22,547 bases of DNA, from positions 1 to 22,547 of the forward strand of contig JAPEVF010000728.1 of the NCBI GenBank assembly GCA_029747585.1, in the 5' to 3' direction. A program made the position numbers and the translations under genes. The notes beneath the pieces are model-generated. The model worked only from the letters and a program-made list of their open reading frames with translations, searched no databases and was not told where the DNA came from. Source of the DNA: Pleurotus djamor. Its lineage: Eukaryota > Basidiomycota > Agaricomycetes > Agaricales > Pleurotaceae. Every line of letters starts with the position of its first letter. Position 1 is the stretch's first letter. Shown in pieces: positions 1 through 10,796 of the stretch.

Positions 1-2100
1 TGAGGATATGTAGGTCGTATGTTATGCACGCACTTGTGTACTATATACTATGCATGATCCTATCTAATCTAACCGCATGACGGAGGCTTGGAGGGGTCTA
101 GATGGCTGTAAAATTAAGCTGTGGGGGCGATGGAAGTTAAATATCGACAACGCGGCGCTGATTGACTGTTGATGCATTCCCGAAGACTTGGTGGAAGTGA
201 CATCGACGATATGGAATCAAAGTACTTATCATAAACATGCGGACATCCTGATGGGGTGGGCAGCAGTAACATCGGTGCCAGAACACCTGATGCAAGACGG
301 AGATGCGCGTTCAACGTTCAACGTCCATTCTTTACGGTCCGCGGTGCCAGGGAGGCTTGTCTTGGAGAGGGTATAGATGGTATAACCACCGAGATGTGGG
401 GTCTTGAAGGTCAAGTGTGAATGCGGGGGAAAGATGACTCGATGGTTCGTTGGACTGTAATCCTATCTAATCTAACATGCCGGGTCAATGATGCAAGAAT
501 ATATTGTGCGGATGTGGTGTTAACGCATTCACGGGCCGTAATTTCGAGGTTCGGGTTCAGAGCGGTCTGGGTGACTTTAAGATTAAGGTGGTAAGGTGTG
601 GGGTTAAACTCAAATCTGAGGCGAAGTTGATAACAGAGACGTCCATGCTCATTTCCTCAGAAGATCTTAAGGTCCTTACCCCTTCCTGTTGGACTCGCAG
701 AGGCAATCTTCAGCTAATCAGGGCACAGGACTAAGCATATGTATGAGGACTGCGTTGATATAGCTTCGGCGTAAGATACTGACCTCGGTCCCCGCCGTGG
801 GTGGTGNAAAAAAACGAAGTCCTCCAATTCACCCTATCACCCCTAAAGGATAGGAGAATCGGAAGTGGACGAACAGACCTAACGAACCATCTAGAGTAGA
901 GTAGGGCGCCGATTTGCGAGGCTAGCGAGATATGAGCATTTAATACACGTCCTGCTTGGTTGAGCGAGGACGAACACCTTGTAAGAATTCTGACTTGCAT
1001 CCGCGCCGCCAGTCCTGGCTTCGCTCTCAGAGCAAAGAGTATTTATATCAGAAATTGAAATATACATATCATTGCATCACTCATCAATCGACAACCATGT
1101 CCTATCATGACGGGAGATGTCGATGGAGTCTAAGACTGATGCGTTCTCCTCGGCGCGATTACCATTTCGGGTGGTTGATATCCTTTCACATCTTCACAAC
1201 ATGTTCTGAGGGATGATCGTGGCTCGGGACCTAGCAACGATGTCGGCGTCATGCATGATCATGATCGTAAATGGAAGTGATCGTACATACAATGTAGGAT
1301 CATGATGGTGACATCTTGCATCTTGTTTTACATAAAATAAACTCAAGTCGACATCGTTGCATTTCTGAGTGAGGGCTGGTAAGTATAGCCTCCGTTTTTG
1401 ATGATCACCGGGAAGGGGAGTCTTATCTGCAACACGTGTGGTACGCACTGCGAAGGTAGACTTTGTAGATGTGTCGGCCGAAGGTGTTGAGGTTCGTAGG
1501 CTAGGAAGGTGCGCTTCTATTCACTTGAGGCGGATATTATATTCGTGCATCCTTGAGAACCTCGGTGTAATATCATATTGTGATGTAGAACGCAGTTCGT
1601 GGGTGAGCTCGAGGATGTAGTTGGCCTATCACCGGTGACCGACGTGAGTTTCCCTTACACATGCCAGAGGCTGTTTGATGCCGCTACGACGCAGAAACCC
1701 TCAGCCCCATAACACCGAAATTCAAGAAGGAGATGTCACGTCTCGTTGTGCAGGTGTTTTAGCAAGTAGCATTTGTCCCTGGATGCGGTCCCCGAGTCAG
1801 CGTTGAGGCTACGGTGTTGAAAAGGCATGGGTGGTATCGGCGACTGAAATGGGTCGGTGAGTTGCGCAGAGCGATGATTGGCTAGAAAGGCTGAAAAAGC
1901 TCGTAAGTGCATACACTCCAACACCTTTCACTGACAGAGTTTCCCCTCCCGAAGGTACGCTGTAGCCAGCAGAAAAAAAGGGGGGNCCTCCCCTAGTTTC
2001 CGCTGGTGTGTATTGAGTCTATCTACGGACAGCATGCAAGTAGACTACTCTAGGTGTGACTAGTAGGTACACGTGCTAAGTGGGAGTTAAGTACTAAGGA
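1..2100. other. No gene recognised
   Basis: About 2.1 kb with only short open frames on both strands, none showing a recognisable domain, and most opening at a non-ATG codon. Around 1040-1100 an AT-rich stretch is followed by an ATG at 1098 in a fungal-like leader, but the frame ends after about 40 codons with no visible domain. N positions at 807 and 1987 lie beside an A-run and a G-run. The only repeat noticed is a 17-bp direct repeat, listed separately. Confidence 0.5.
57..476. repeat. 17-bp perfect direct repeat, 403 bp apart
   Basis: ATCCTATCTAATCTAAC occurs at 57-73 and again at 460-476. The flanks are not alike, so this is not an obvious pair of terminal repeats. The motif contains two CTAAT/CTAAC words like fungal branch points, which may be coincidence. 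Confidence 0.4.
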
Positions 2101-5001
2101 GAGCCTAAGGGGAATTGTTAGGGTCTGTTCTCTGTAAGCAAGATGGACGTGGACTTGCCAAGTTGTGACCTAAGAGTCTTGAATGTGACAGCAAGTCTTG
2201 AACAATTTGGAGGTGGTTGGTGGCGCGGTCGAGAAGAGGACGGATGGGAAACATCATATACGGTGACGGTGATATCGGCGTGTACGAGCAAAGTGCTGCC
2301 GCACAATCTACGGTGGCGGTGACATCGGTGTGTGCAAGCAAGGTGCATGGCTGCGAGAACAGGAGGGTAGTGGCCGCGACTGGGTAGATAGTAATGGGAT
2401 AGAGGGAAATAGACAGGCTCGCATCGGCAGCGGTTGGTGGCGTGGTCGAGCAGGGATGTCCTAGGCGTCACCGAGGTCACTCGACATTAAAGGAGACCTA
2501 TGGAAACCAAACATGAGAGAAGGAACGAGACATAAAAAATGATTGAAAACTTACCACATGGACTGAAATGCCACGACAAACGTAAAGAGAGACGGCCTCT
2601 GCTGGTTCAAAGGGTACAAGGCACCGTGGCGACGACTACATCTCACGCGATGGACATGACTCTAGGACAACCATCAGAAATTGAACGAGACGTTTATTAT
2701 GATTGAGAACTTACCAAATGGCCTCGAAAAAGGGAGCGCAGCATCATATGAAAAGGAAAGAGGCAGTATCCGAGGTGGTTGGTGGCGCGGTCGAGAAGGG
2801 ATGTGCTTGTAGGGAGACGTCGCCGAGGGTAGGGAGACTGGTAGACGTTGAACACGATCAACAAGTGATTGCGAACGTGATGCTGTGCGTGTAAGCAGAC
2901 CTAAGAAAACCAAACATGAGAACAGGAACGAGACGAGACATGAACAATGATGAGAAACTTACCATATGGACTTGAATACAACCACAAATATAAAAAGAGA
3001 GACGGTCTCGTCGCCGAGGGACCGCCAACTCAGACGGAATAAGACACCCTGGGTGTACGGCGATGGCAACACCTCGAACGGTGAACTCGAAGTAAATAGA
3101 TCTAAGACAGACATTAAAACCGGAACGAGACATTAAATATGATTGAAAACTCACCATATCGACTTGGACGAGGGATCGCAGCACGAAAGATAGGCAGGCA
3201 GTATCCGAGGTGGTTGGTGGCGCGATCGAGGGGCAATGTTCTCGTCACCGAGGTCTACCGCGACTGCCATGTTACAGGGAGCGAGGGGATGGCTACGGTG
3301 ACGGTGACATCTCCGGCAATTGACTTGATCTGAAGAGGCCTTAGAAGACAGACATTAGAAACCAAACAAGCCATATAAGATCAAAAACTCACCACTCGAT
3401 CAAGGTTTGTACCTTTGTAGGCAAAGCATGACGAGCAAAAAAGATGGGCCAGCGTCCGTGATGGTTGGTGGCACGTTCGAGAGGCAATGGCCTCGAAGGG
3501 GTAGAGGAGCAGACGAGGAGGGTCAAGATGGAGGGTACGGCGGCGGTTCCATCGAGACTGATGATCGAAACGGCCTATGAGTACAGACATTAGAAACCGA
3601 ACAAAACATGAGATGGTATCAAAAACTTACCGCTCGAGCAAGGATGGCAACATAACGAGAGAAAAAGAGACGAGCCGACATCTGCGATGGTTGGTGGCGC
3701 GTTCGAGAGGTAATGGCCTCCAAGGGTAGGCCTGGAGAAGAGGGGAAGAGGAGGGGAGCTGGGTTGGTGCCCAAAGTAGGATGGTGGCGACGGCGGCGGT
3801 TCCATCGAGACGGACGATCGAAAGGGGATGACGTTCGTCTGAGTACGGTGACGGTGACATCTTCTGTCAAGACCTGGGGGCGCCGATCCATCCAGATTGG
3901 GAAGCTTCGATGGGGGATGAGAAGGGATACAAGGCCAGACGTAACATTCAAAACATACCTAACAAACCCCCACACAACGCGAACGCGTGACAAATCCTTG
4001 AATCGACGAGGGTAGCTTCTGGTATAGGCGTTAGTAAAGGCATAGCAGGAGTAATACAAGGTCTGACATACCAAAAGATATGTGTCGGCTGGTTGCGGAT
4101 GATTCGGACAAGTAACTGGACATAAAAGATGTTAGAACAAGGGTCCAACAGAAGGCAACCATCAAGCTTACCATGCGCAAGACGAAACGAACTGGCAGCA
4201 TGACTCCACCTTATGAGTGATAGAAGACCGCGTCGAAATCTATGGCAGGATGAGTTGAGGGTTACACAGACGCGATGAAATCAAGGACTTACTGCACCAA
4301 AAAGGCCATCTCAACGGTCATGGCTGGCGTATTTCCTTGATTTGGGCACGAAGGGAGGCGGGTCGTATGGTCGTGGGTACAAGGAGGGGCTCCGCGAGCC
4401 TAGGAAAGCAAGAGTCAGGTCACGGGAGAAACAAAGGTCACAAAGGTTACTTACCATCATCAGATCGACGACCATGACTAGCATAGTCGACGCCGCGGAT
4501 AAAGACGTCAGAGACGTGTCAAGTAACCTAAAAAAAAGGATGGTCAGATGAGCATGACAAAAAGCCAAAGAGACTAAATAACTTACTCATGGTCGATAGA
4601 GCTTCTTTCGAAGCACGAATCACTAAATGATCATGCAAGTATCAAAGCCTAATCATAAAGACAGAGATCAGCGAGTGAAACAAGTCAGACGCGACGAACT
4701 TACATGAAGGTGGTGGTGGTGGTGGTTGCGAAGGAAGAGCTGAGCTTGGCGTCAAGCGTCAATCAGCGCGCCTGAGTTCAAGTCCCGACAACGTCCCTAA
4801 AGAGCAAAGGGGCGCGTCGTCTTTGATGGACTCGAAGACGAAGAGGAGTTGGTGGACTTGAGGATGCGTAGGAGGAGTACGCGTATGGAGAGGTAAGACA
4901 TGGGAACGTGTACTGGAGGGTACGACGAAGAGATGGGTGGCGAGACATTAGGACAGAGGTCGTAGACGACGACAGGGAGGAGGGGCATAGTGACGGGACA
5001 T
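2100..5001 (-). CDS. Intron-rich hypothetical gene with at least 13 small introns
   Basis: Function not recognised. On the minus strand, 13 intervals start with GTAAGT, GTGAGT, GTATGT or GTAAGC, end with AG and are 53-62 bp long (first one 55 or 81 bp): 4703-4649 (or 4703-4623), 4586-4528, 4454-4400, 4292-4240, 4171-4116, 4071-4019, 3958-3905, 3630-3575, 3392-3340, 3154-3102, 2962-2901, 2714-2662 and 2554-2498. The exons between them at 4527-4455, 4399-4293, 4239-4172, 4115-4072, 4018-3959, 3904-3631, 3574-3393 and 3339-3155 stay open in a consistent phase, broken only by an in-frame TAG as the last codon of exon 4018-3959. After 3155 the next junction makes a TGA, so the coding part may end there or the 3' half may be decayed. 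The predicted protein is basic and rich in Pro, Arg and Ser, with recurring RHQP words. Possible starts are the ATGs at 5001 and 4988, but their link to the second exon is unresolved. A long non-coding or pseudogene transcript is the alternative. Confidence 0.55.
2200..3730 (-). repeat. Diverged tandem exon-plus-intron cassettes
   Basis: The plus-strand word TGGTTGGTGGC and its close variants recur near 2211, 2431, 2771, 3211, 3461 and 3687. Each copy lies in a minus-strand exon and encodes variants of RHQPP or CHQPS. The introns between these exons also resemble each other: they begin like GTRAGTTTTCAATCAT and carry TCTCGTTC and TAATGTCTGTCTTAG-type ends. A second shared exon word, encoding SRWNRRR, occurs in the exons at 3904-3631 and 3574-3393. 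Exon and intron were therefore duplicated together, and the copies have since diverged. Spacing is irregular (about 220-440 bp). Confidence 0.7.
4709..4726. repeat. (GGT)6 microsatellite
   Basis: Six GGT units in a row, lying in the exon just before the first confidently placed intron of the minus-strand intron-rich gene. Confidence 0.8.
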
Positions 5002-5040
5002 GGTGAGGGGAAGCTGACAGACCCGACTGCGACAAGGTAG

Positions 5041-5049
5041 CCTTTATAC
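5041..5049 (-). promoter_or_regulatory. TATA box for the minus-strand intron-rich gene
   Basis: On the minus strand the sequence reads GTATAAAGG. It lies about 40-60 bp before two candidate start codons (ATG at 5001-4999 and 4988-4986), the first preceded by a CACC context. This spacing is compact and typical of fungal genes. No other core promoter element was identified. Confidence 0.45.
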
Positions 5050-6186
5050 TCCTGCTGTGCTTGTTCCTGTTGTGCTTTTTCTCGCACTCAGCAATCAACA
5101 ATAATCTTATTTTTATGCTTTTGCTTTGCTCTGTTGACTCCCCTCCTACCCCCGACTCGATCCCCCTGCCATCAATCCACGAAGCTTGTTTAGCCGAGCG
5201 TGTAGACTCGCAGCACATGCATCCGAGCATGACTGCGACGCGTAACGATAGGTATGTAAGTAAAGCTGTCAAGACACCCGGACTTGGAAAAGCTAAAGCT
5301 TGATACGCGACCTCAGATTTCAAACCTCAATGATACAGACTCGATGGAGAATTCCAACCACCCCTCAAAAATTTTTACACTCTGACTCTTCCAACGAAAA
5401 CGCGCGATGTCAACGGGTTTCTCCTGAGGAACAACAGTTCGGTGGTAACAAACTCGAGCTTCTATCCATCGGTCATTGGTCAACGCCCTATCTCCTCAGT
5501 GTACCGCTCGATCCGCACTGACTTATGGCAGGGAAAAAAGAAAGGAAACGGATAAACTTGGACAGCTACTCTAGACCACCCTTTCCGAGTGTACCTACCC
5601 TTTTTTTCGCTTCCCCAGAAGCTTCGTAGATTCTTCCCAGTATGGTGTCGTGAATTCAAGAAAATTCCATGCTCTTGTCAGCGTTCCGAACGCTGGGAAA
5701 GAGTCTAACCATTGTTGACGTCGGTTCAGCGTCCTCCGTCGTCGTCGTGCGAGACACTGAGCACAATTCTGATTGAGCGGCGTTGAAACATACTCGGGGC
5801 TATTCCATGGACTCCTCGTCGGCGTGTGTGATGCGAAAGAAATAGTCGAGTTCAACCCAACTTTGTATGTTTCGGCACTACGGAGTGATATTGTAGAGAA
5901 TGGAATCCTCTTGAATTAATGGTTCAACATCGTCTTGGGAGGTATAAGTCTTTGCAATGGATGAGAAGAGTGTCTTTCGAACGTGTAGGACCGATATCTG
6001 AGTGGAGGACAAGTGCGAGAGACCGGCCGAATGCATTTCTCCTGAGTTCCCCTAAGATCAACTTGACTTGTTCGTACACTCATTTCACGCTTCGAATTCG
6101 TTGAGAACATCGTCGAATTGACCGTAGTTTGTTTCCCGTCACTTGGTATATGAGTGGAAACCCTTGGTGACTCGTACAGATGTCAG
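5050..6186. other. No gene recognised
   Basis: Short open frames only. A minus-strand frame at 5595-5855 gives 86 codons with an Arg-rich patch followed by a Trp-rich stretch (around 5630-5720), which looks somewhat protein-like, but no family is recognised. The part nearest 5050-5300 is presumably upstream sequence of the minus-strand intron-rich gene. Confidence 0.4.
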
Positions 6187-6640
6187 AACGGCCGTGGTAT
6201 CACCGAAATGGTGGTACCAGCGTTAACGGCTACTTTGGATAACTCGAAGAGTTATGATTACTTGAAAGTTGTTGTTGTTGTTTAAACATCATTGAACCGT
6301 CTTAACTTGAAGCGTTCTACTTGTTCTACTCGCTTTTGGAGACTGTTCATCTCAATTCGCAGCAAGGAAACTACCGATCGGGTAAAGTGTTCACTATTCA
6401 CGACGTCTTCGGTAAAACACAAGTTCATGGTGCGGCCGTCCGAATTCAATCTTTATCAACGACTCCATATACCATAGTTTTGACAATGAGACAATGATAT
6501 ATAGATATTCAAATGCAATCGGCGCATGGCACACTGTACAGCAGGTGAATCGTGATACTACCATCTGGCGTCCAACTCAAGGAACTACCGAGAGTGAAAG
6601 TGAGATCGTTGATGTCGTTGCGACGAACTTGGAAACATGA
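6187..6640 (+). pseudogene. Coding-like remnant, unknown protein
   Basis: Two protein-like stretches lie close together on the plus strand. The first, 6187-6282, follows a possible acceptor (TGTCAG) and runs 32 codons, ending in a GTT repeat (five Val codons) and TAA. The second starts after a possible acceptor at 6360-6362 and runs to about 6478. There the frame is lost at a TTTT run (6478-6481), and it continues one base out of phase to a TGA at 6638-6640. If the T-run were one base longer, the two parts of the second stretch would join into one frame of about 90 codons ending in an acidic Glu/Ser-rich tail. The donor for an intron between the first and second stretches is not canonical. 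No family is recognised. It could be a real short gene with a sequencing error or a decayed copy. Confidence 0.3.
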
Positions 6641-7963
6641 GAAACAGGTTTACTCTGTTTCTACTCTACCTCTTTACCTTGACGTTCGAAATCAAGCCAT
6701 AGAGCTGAGTAGAGTCTCTACATAGCTTGACAAAGTCACAACTTGTTCATTCGAGCTTCGACCTTCGAGGTTCAAACGTTCAGACTTCACAAGAGACAAC
6801 TCAAACTTATTCCGTTGACTGAAACTTCCGTAACAAGAATTATGACGCGTCGACTCCTACTTTACTACTATCTTAGAACATGCTCATGCACATGAGTCAT
6901 CGCCGTCGCCGTCAGCTGCGGGCGGGCCCATTCGGTCGTCGTTGACATTGGCGTTCGGCTACGTACGTACACATCTACACATTACACAAGTAGTACACAC
7001 CGGAGATGGAAAGATAGAAAGATAGAAGCATCATAGAGGTATGATACGATACATACGCGGAAAGTGAAACGATGAAACGAGGGTACGTATGTACGAGCAA
7101 AGTGGAAGTTGAAGTTGAAGCTAAGTCAAAGTGAGTATAAACTCCGTCGTCCGAGGGTTTCCACCTTATCCTGATTCCTTTGGAAAATTGGGAAAATGGA
7201 ATTCCAGAAGGAGGAAGGAGGAAGGAGGAGGAAGGAGGACGGGGGAGTGATCATTGATCTTTGGTGTTCCCAAGGTGTTCCTGAGAGATATCAACGAAGC
7301 TCGATCAACAAGATATTCTTACTTGTCAGTAACAGGGTGCTGCTGCAACCTGCGCGTAGCCGTGGTCCGTCGCCGCAAAAGGATGTGGTAATGGTGTATA
7401 CGCAAAAACGATGAGCAGATGAATTATTTTATTTTATTTTCCAGTTTAGACGATACTATGAATTTGGGGTACGGCTATCACGTTTATTCGTTCGTGGTTC
7501 GTGGTTATTTAACTTTAGTTTGAGGCGGATTAGTGGTGGGGATGATGGGAGGAAAGTCGATGAGGGAGGGAGGGAGGAAGTAAGATAGGCGCTGACTGGA
7601 ATAATTTTGATCTCTTCCACAACGACCACGACCGACTGCGAGTCGTTTCCTCACATCTCCCTTCTTTTCCAAATCCAATCAACTCCATGCTCGTCTCCTC
7701 GCATTCGCATTCGCACCTGCACAGGAAACTCAGACGTCCACACACTTGCGCTCGCTATGGAATCTCTGGCCAGGCCAACTCTTGCGTGTCCCTCCCTCCC
7801 TCCGTCTTCCCCTCTCCAGCTTCAACTCCCTCTCCCCCTCCATCGCTTCATCCCTCCCTCCATCCCTTGCGCTCCTCCGTCCCTTGCATCCTTGCATCCC
7901 TCCTTGTCTACGCTACGGGTCGATGCGAATGCAAACGGCAATTTTGCTCGATCTATGATACAG
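6641..7963. other. No gene recognised; skewed low-complexity tracts
   Basis: No supported gene. There is a purine-rich GGA tract at about 7198-7243, GGGA repeats near 7550-7580, and a long pyrimidine-rich stretch (CCCTCC, CATCC words) at about 7785-7910. Long open frames across the last tract are products of its biased composition. The 3' end may hold the 5' part of the tentative plus-strand gene that follows. Confidence 0.5.
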
Positions 7964-8902
7964 GCCGCAAGCTACTGACTTCGGCTCATACACAAGTTAC
8001 GAAATCGCGAACAACCTCATTCGAAATAAGGATACGCGGATCAAAACCAAAGTTTGTTATCAAAAGTTTTTTTTTTGGTTTTGGTTTCGGGTAAGTTTGT
8101 TCGTTGGATGTGTTCTGGGTCTCACGACAATATTAGCTTGCTTGCGGACGCGTGGAACGGTGCAGCGGACGGATGGGGATGCTCAGATTGGAGGGAGGGA
8201 GGAGGGGAGGGAACTGGGAATTGACTCAAGGTGTGTTTTCGGCCCCATCCCTTTTGCGCCGTTGCTAATGTCAAACTACCCACTCACTCTAGCTTTGTAT
8301 TACCGCGTCCTGTGCGCATGGACTCCACCACCGAGGCTTGGGTCCATCCCCGAAGAGCTTGGATTCTGGAACCTCACAAAGTATGTGTTGCATTTTTCGA
8401 GTTTTTCCTTTTTTCCTTCTTCTTTTCGGTGTTCACGGCTCGCTTTTTTCATTTCTCAATTCGGTTCTCATTTCTACATTTGGTGCTACGCGTACACTTG
8501 GTGCTCTGAGCGGACGAGGGAGCTCGGGGGCATGGGGAGGGAGGAGAGGGAGGGATGAGGGAAGAGAGAGAGAGGTGCGAGGGAGGAGNAGAGAGAGGAG
8601 AGATGGATAGATGGAGCGGATGGATGGAGGATGCGCAAGATGCGACTGGAGGGGAGTTGGAGCCTGAGGATGCGACGCGGCGTTTGCTGCGGTCGAACGC
8701 GATTTGTGTCGGTTAACCTTTTTTTTTCTCTTTGGTTGACAGCTTGATGGAGGAGGACATTGGACGAGGGATGGGATTGAGTGATCGCATTGTAGACCAG
8801 CCGGGAAAGAGGGGCCTCCTCTTGGGAGATGATGATGAGGGAGAAATTCAAGGCAGGGCGAAGGGGAACAGCTTGTTGCTTCTCGCTCGACTGCTATATT
8901 AG
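7964..8902 (+). CDS. Tentative four-exon hypothetical gene
   Basis: Function not recognised. Four pieces join in one phase through GT-AG intervals: exon 7964-8090, intron 8091-8136 (46 bp), exon 8137-8230, intron 8231-8292 (62 bp, with a CTAAT branch-like word), exon 8293-8380, interval 8381-8742 (362 bp), exon 8743-8902 ending in TAG. The last exon encodes an open run of over 50 codons with an acidic GDDDEGE stretch, and exon 8293-8380 contains GSIPEELGFW. The first exon includes a T-rich run coding for Phe/Trp. The start codon was not found; the acceptor at 7961-7963 implies a further 5' exon. The 362-bp interval is long for this genome and holds purine-rich repeats and an N at 8589. In sequence of about 50% GC such an open chain could arise by chance, so confidence is low. 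Confidence 0.3.
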
Positions 8903-9936
8903 GTATCTCCCTAGCTCCCCGCCATCGCAATAGGCAATGCCCAATCCCTTTGCGCACGTCCGCGGTGCACATCTTTTTTGTCGGTATCTATAATTAGCTT
9001 TCGAGAATTTGATTCCGTTGCCACATTCCCGCCGCCCCCGTCAGACCTTCCACTTCCTCTGGCCTCGCAAGTCATCGCCAGCCAGCACTATCTTATACTA
9101 GCAAGACTTCGACGGTCGAATGCTGCTAATATGGCCAATTCACGCCGTAAAAAACCAACTCCGAGGACCTGAGATGGGCTGGCGGTGCTTGCTGCGCTGG
9201 CCGAAACACGTTTGACGACGCTCCCACACACTTCATCAACATCCGCCCTTGTCTTCCCACCACAAAGTTTATTCAGTGCCGTACAACCTAAACTCGCTTC
9301 GACGCTGACAACGACGCCATGCCTATTATGCTCGAGCTCATTATCCCAGTATCCCCACTCGTCGTGCTAGACTCTAGAGTAGCTTATTGGCCTCCGTTTT
9401 CTGTTGTTCTCGGCGTCGAGTCATGTAATTCATCAACCCTGGACCAGGAGCTTTATCAAACTATTTGATTCATCTATTGCATTGCTCGAAGCAACGTCGC
9501 GTTTGATTTTTTNGTCTCTGCGCGTCAGGTCGCGTCAGCACAACAACCTCAATGTCAACAAATTAGGTGCTTGAGGCCTCGAATGTAAAGAAACAAAGTC
9601 TCATGCATCATCGTCATGGTGAACTTTCTGTCAACGTTATCAAGTCCAGACTCCACGGTGCTTCGGAACGCTCGAACTCATCATTTCCGTCAAAAGTTAA
9701 ACCTTCTTTGTGTCTCTCAAGATAGTAAGTATCTCACTGGCGTGCGACGACGTGACCCTTCATATGTCGACTCTTGTGCGCATGCCTGACAACATGTCAT
9801 AACATATCATGTGAGAGATCTTATTATCTGAAAGGACAAGGACACGATGATGACATCCCGATCGTTTCGTCAGGTTGTTCTGCCTCGACCAATGACATGG
9901 GGATTGGTGACCGGGTGGCCCACCCTGAGTAGGATA
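8903..9936. other. No gene recognised
   Basis: Only short open frames are seen. Those at 8978-9172 and 9185-9370 are Ser/Thr/Pro-rich without a domain. An N at 9513 follows a T-run. Nothing here resembles a transposon end or RNA gene. Confidence 0.45.
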
Positions 9937-9977
9937 GGAATTAAACCGGCGACCTCGAGTCTCTCTATCTTGCGCCA
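9937..9977 (-). repeat. Possible pol III box remnant (tRNA-derived SINE?)
   Basis: On the minus strand TGGCGCAAG (9977-9969) resembles a tRNA A box. It is followed by GGTCGCC and GGTTTAATTCC (9947-9937), which differs from a B box by two bases. The spacing between boxes is about 30 bases, shorter than in a tRNA, and the arm next to the B box does not pair. It is not a functional tRNA; a degraded tRNA-derived element is possible. Confidence 0.25.
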
Positions 9978-10373
9978 CCAACGATACAACTCACTCCAGC
10001 TCTCCAACAGGTCCCGCATGCGCGGTGACAAGTCCATGAAACGGTCCATTTGCGGTGTAAGTAGGTGTGGACCCGTGTCATTTCCGTGCGTCCTAAATCT
10101 CAAATCGGCTAAACTCCCTCGTTAGTTGGGCCTACTGGCGCAATTCCCGCTTATGTACTTCAGGCAGCAACAACATTGCTTACGTCCTGGTGGAGGAGGT
10201 AAGGGACAGGGATGTGGCTAAAATGTCGCCCATCGCATCACCGAACGTGAACGCGGATTACCTTGAACACGGATCGACTCCGAGTCCGCGGCTTGTAAAA
10301 TGAAGCATCGCGGCACGACGACGATCTTACAAGTTACAAGCATCTTCGTGAACAAACAGAGGTCTCAAACTTA
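9978..10373. other. No gene recognised
   Basis: The plus-strand frame at 9847-10125 and the overlapping minus-strand frames lack any recognised domain. A GTAAGT at 10058 on the plus strand has no convincing partner. Confidence 0.4.
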
Positions 10374-10729
10374 CTTGCATTGAGCCTGACGATCCGTTAT
10401 CCACTCCAACACCACTCCCTCCTGGACCAAGTCCATGTTTAATCGCAATGGGGTAGTTAGATNTTCACTGNGCAGCGGNGGTGAATGAACAAGGATTATT
10501 GTTGGGATGAACAGGGAAGGGGCAAGAAAGATCGGAGGTGTGGGAGGAACGGGATATGATGTAGGGTTTGCCATCTATGACAGGGAGGGAGGTATGGGAA
10601 GAGATGGAGGGATGGTATACACGGGGAAGGCAAAGGAAGAAAGCAAGGGCATGGGACATCCAGGACAGGGTGCATCCCAGAGGTAGAGGGCAAGGAAGGA
10701 GGAGGTATCCAGCAGCGGGGAGGGAGGAG

Positions 10730-10768
10730 AGGAGGAGGAGGAGGAGGAGGAGGAGGAGGAGGAGGAGT
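10730..10768. repeat. (GGA)n microsatellite
   Basis: About 12 consecutive GGA/GAG units in a wider purine-rich region (10570-10860). The long Leu-rich and Arg-rich open frames here are translations of the repeat. It lies directly downstream of the zinc-finger exon, so it may sit inside an expanded intron or the 3' UTR of that gene. Confidence 0.85.
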
Positions 10769-10796
10769 AGCCAGAGAGAGCCCAGAGAAAGCATGT

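Noticed and set aside
4729..4790. tRNA-like A and B box words (AGCTGAGCTTGG, GTTCAAGTCCC)
   Set aside because: The stem that should flank the B box does not pair and the acceptor ends do not match, so a tRNA gene is not supported.
5595..5855. 86-codon minus-strand frame with an Arg-rich patch
   Set aside because: Somewhat protein-like, but no family, promoter or splice context could be found.
8042..8083. 10-bp inverted repeat CAAAACCAAA / TTTGGTTTTG
   Set aside because: The arms are low-complexity A/T-rich sequence next to a T-run. No terminator or transposon context supports a function.
8293..8380. GSIPEELGFW as a leucine-rich repeat
   Set aside because: Only a single, partial match to the repeat pattern with no adjoining units, so it is not enough to call the family.
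8433..8972. 179-codon minus-strand frame, Pro/Ser/His-rich
   Set aside because: It is produced by purine-rich low-complexity DNA on the plus strand and contains an N; there are no splice signals or domain.
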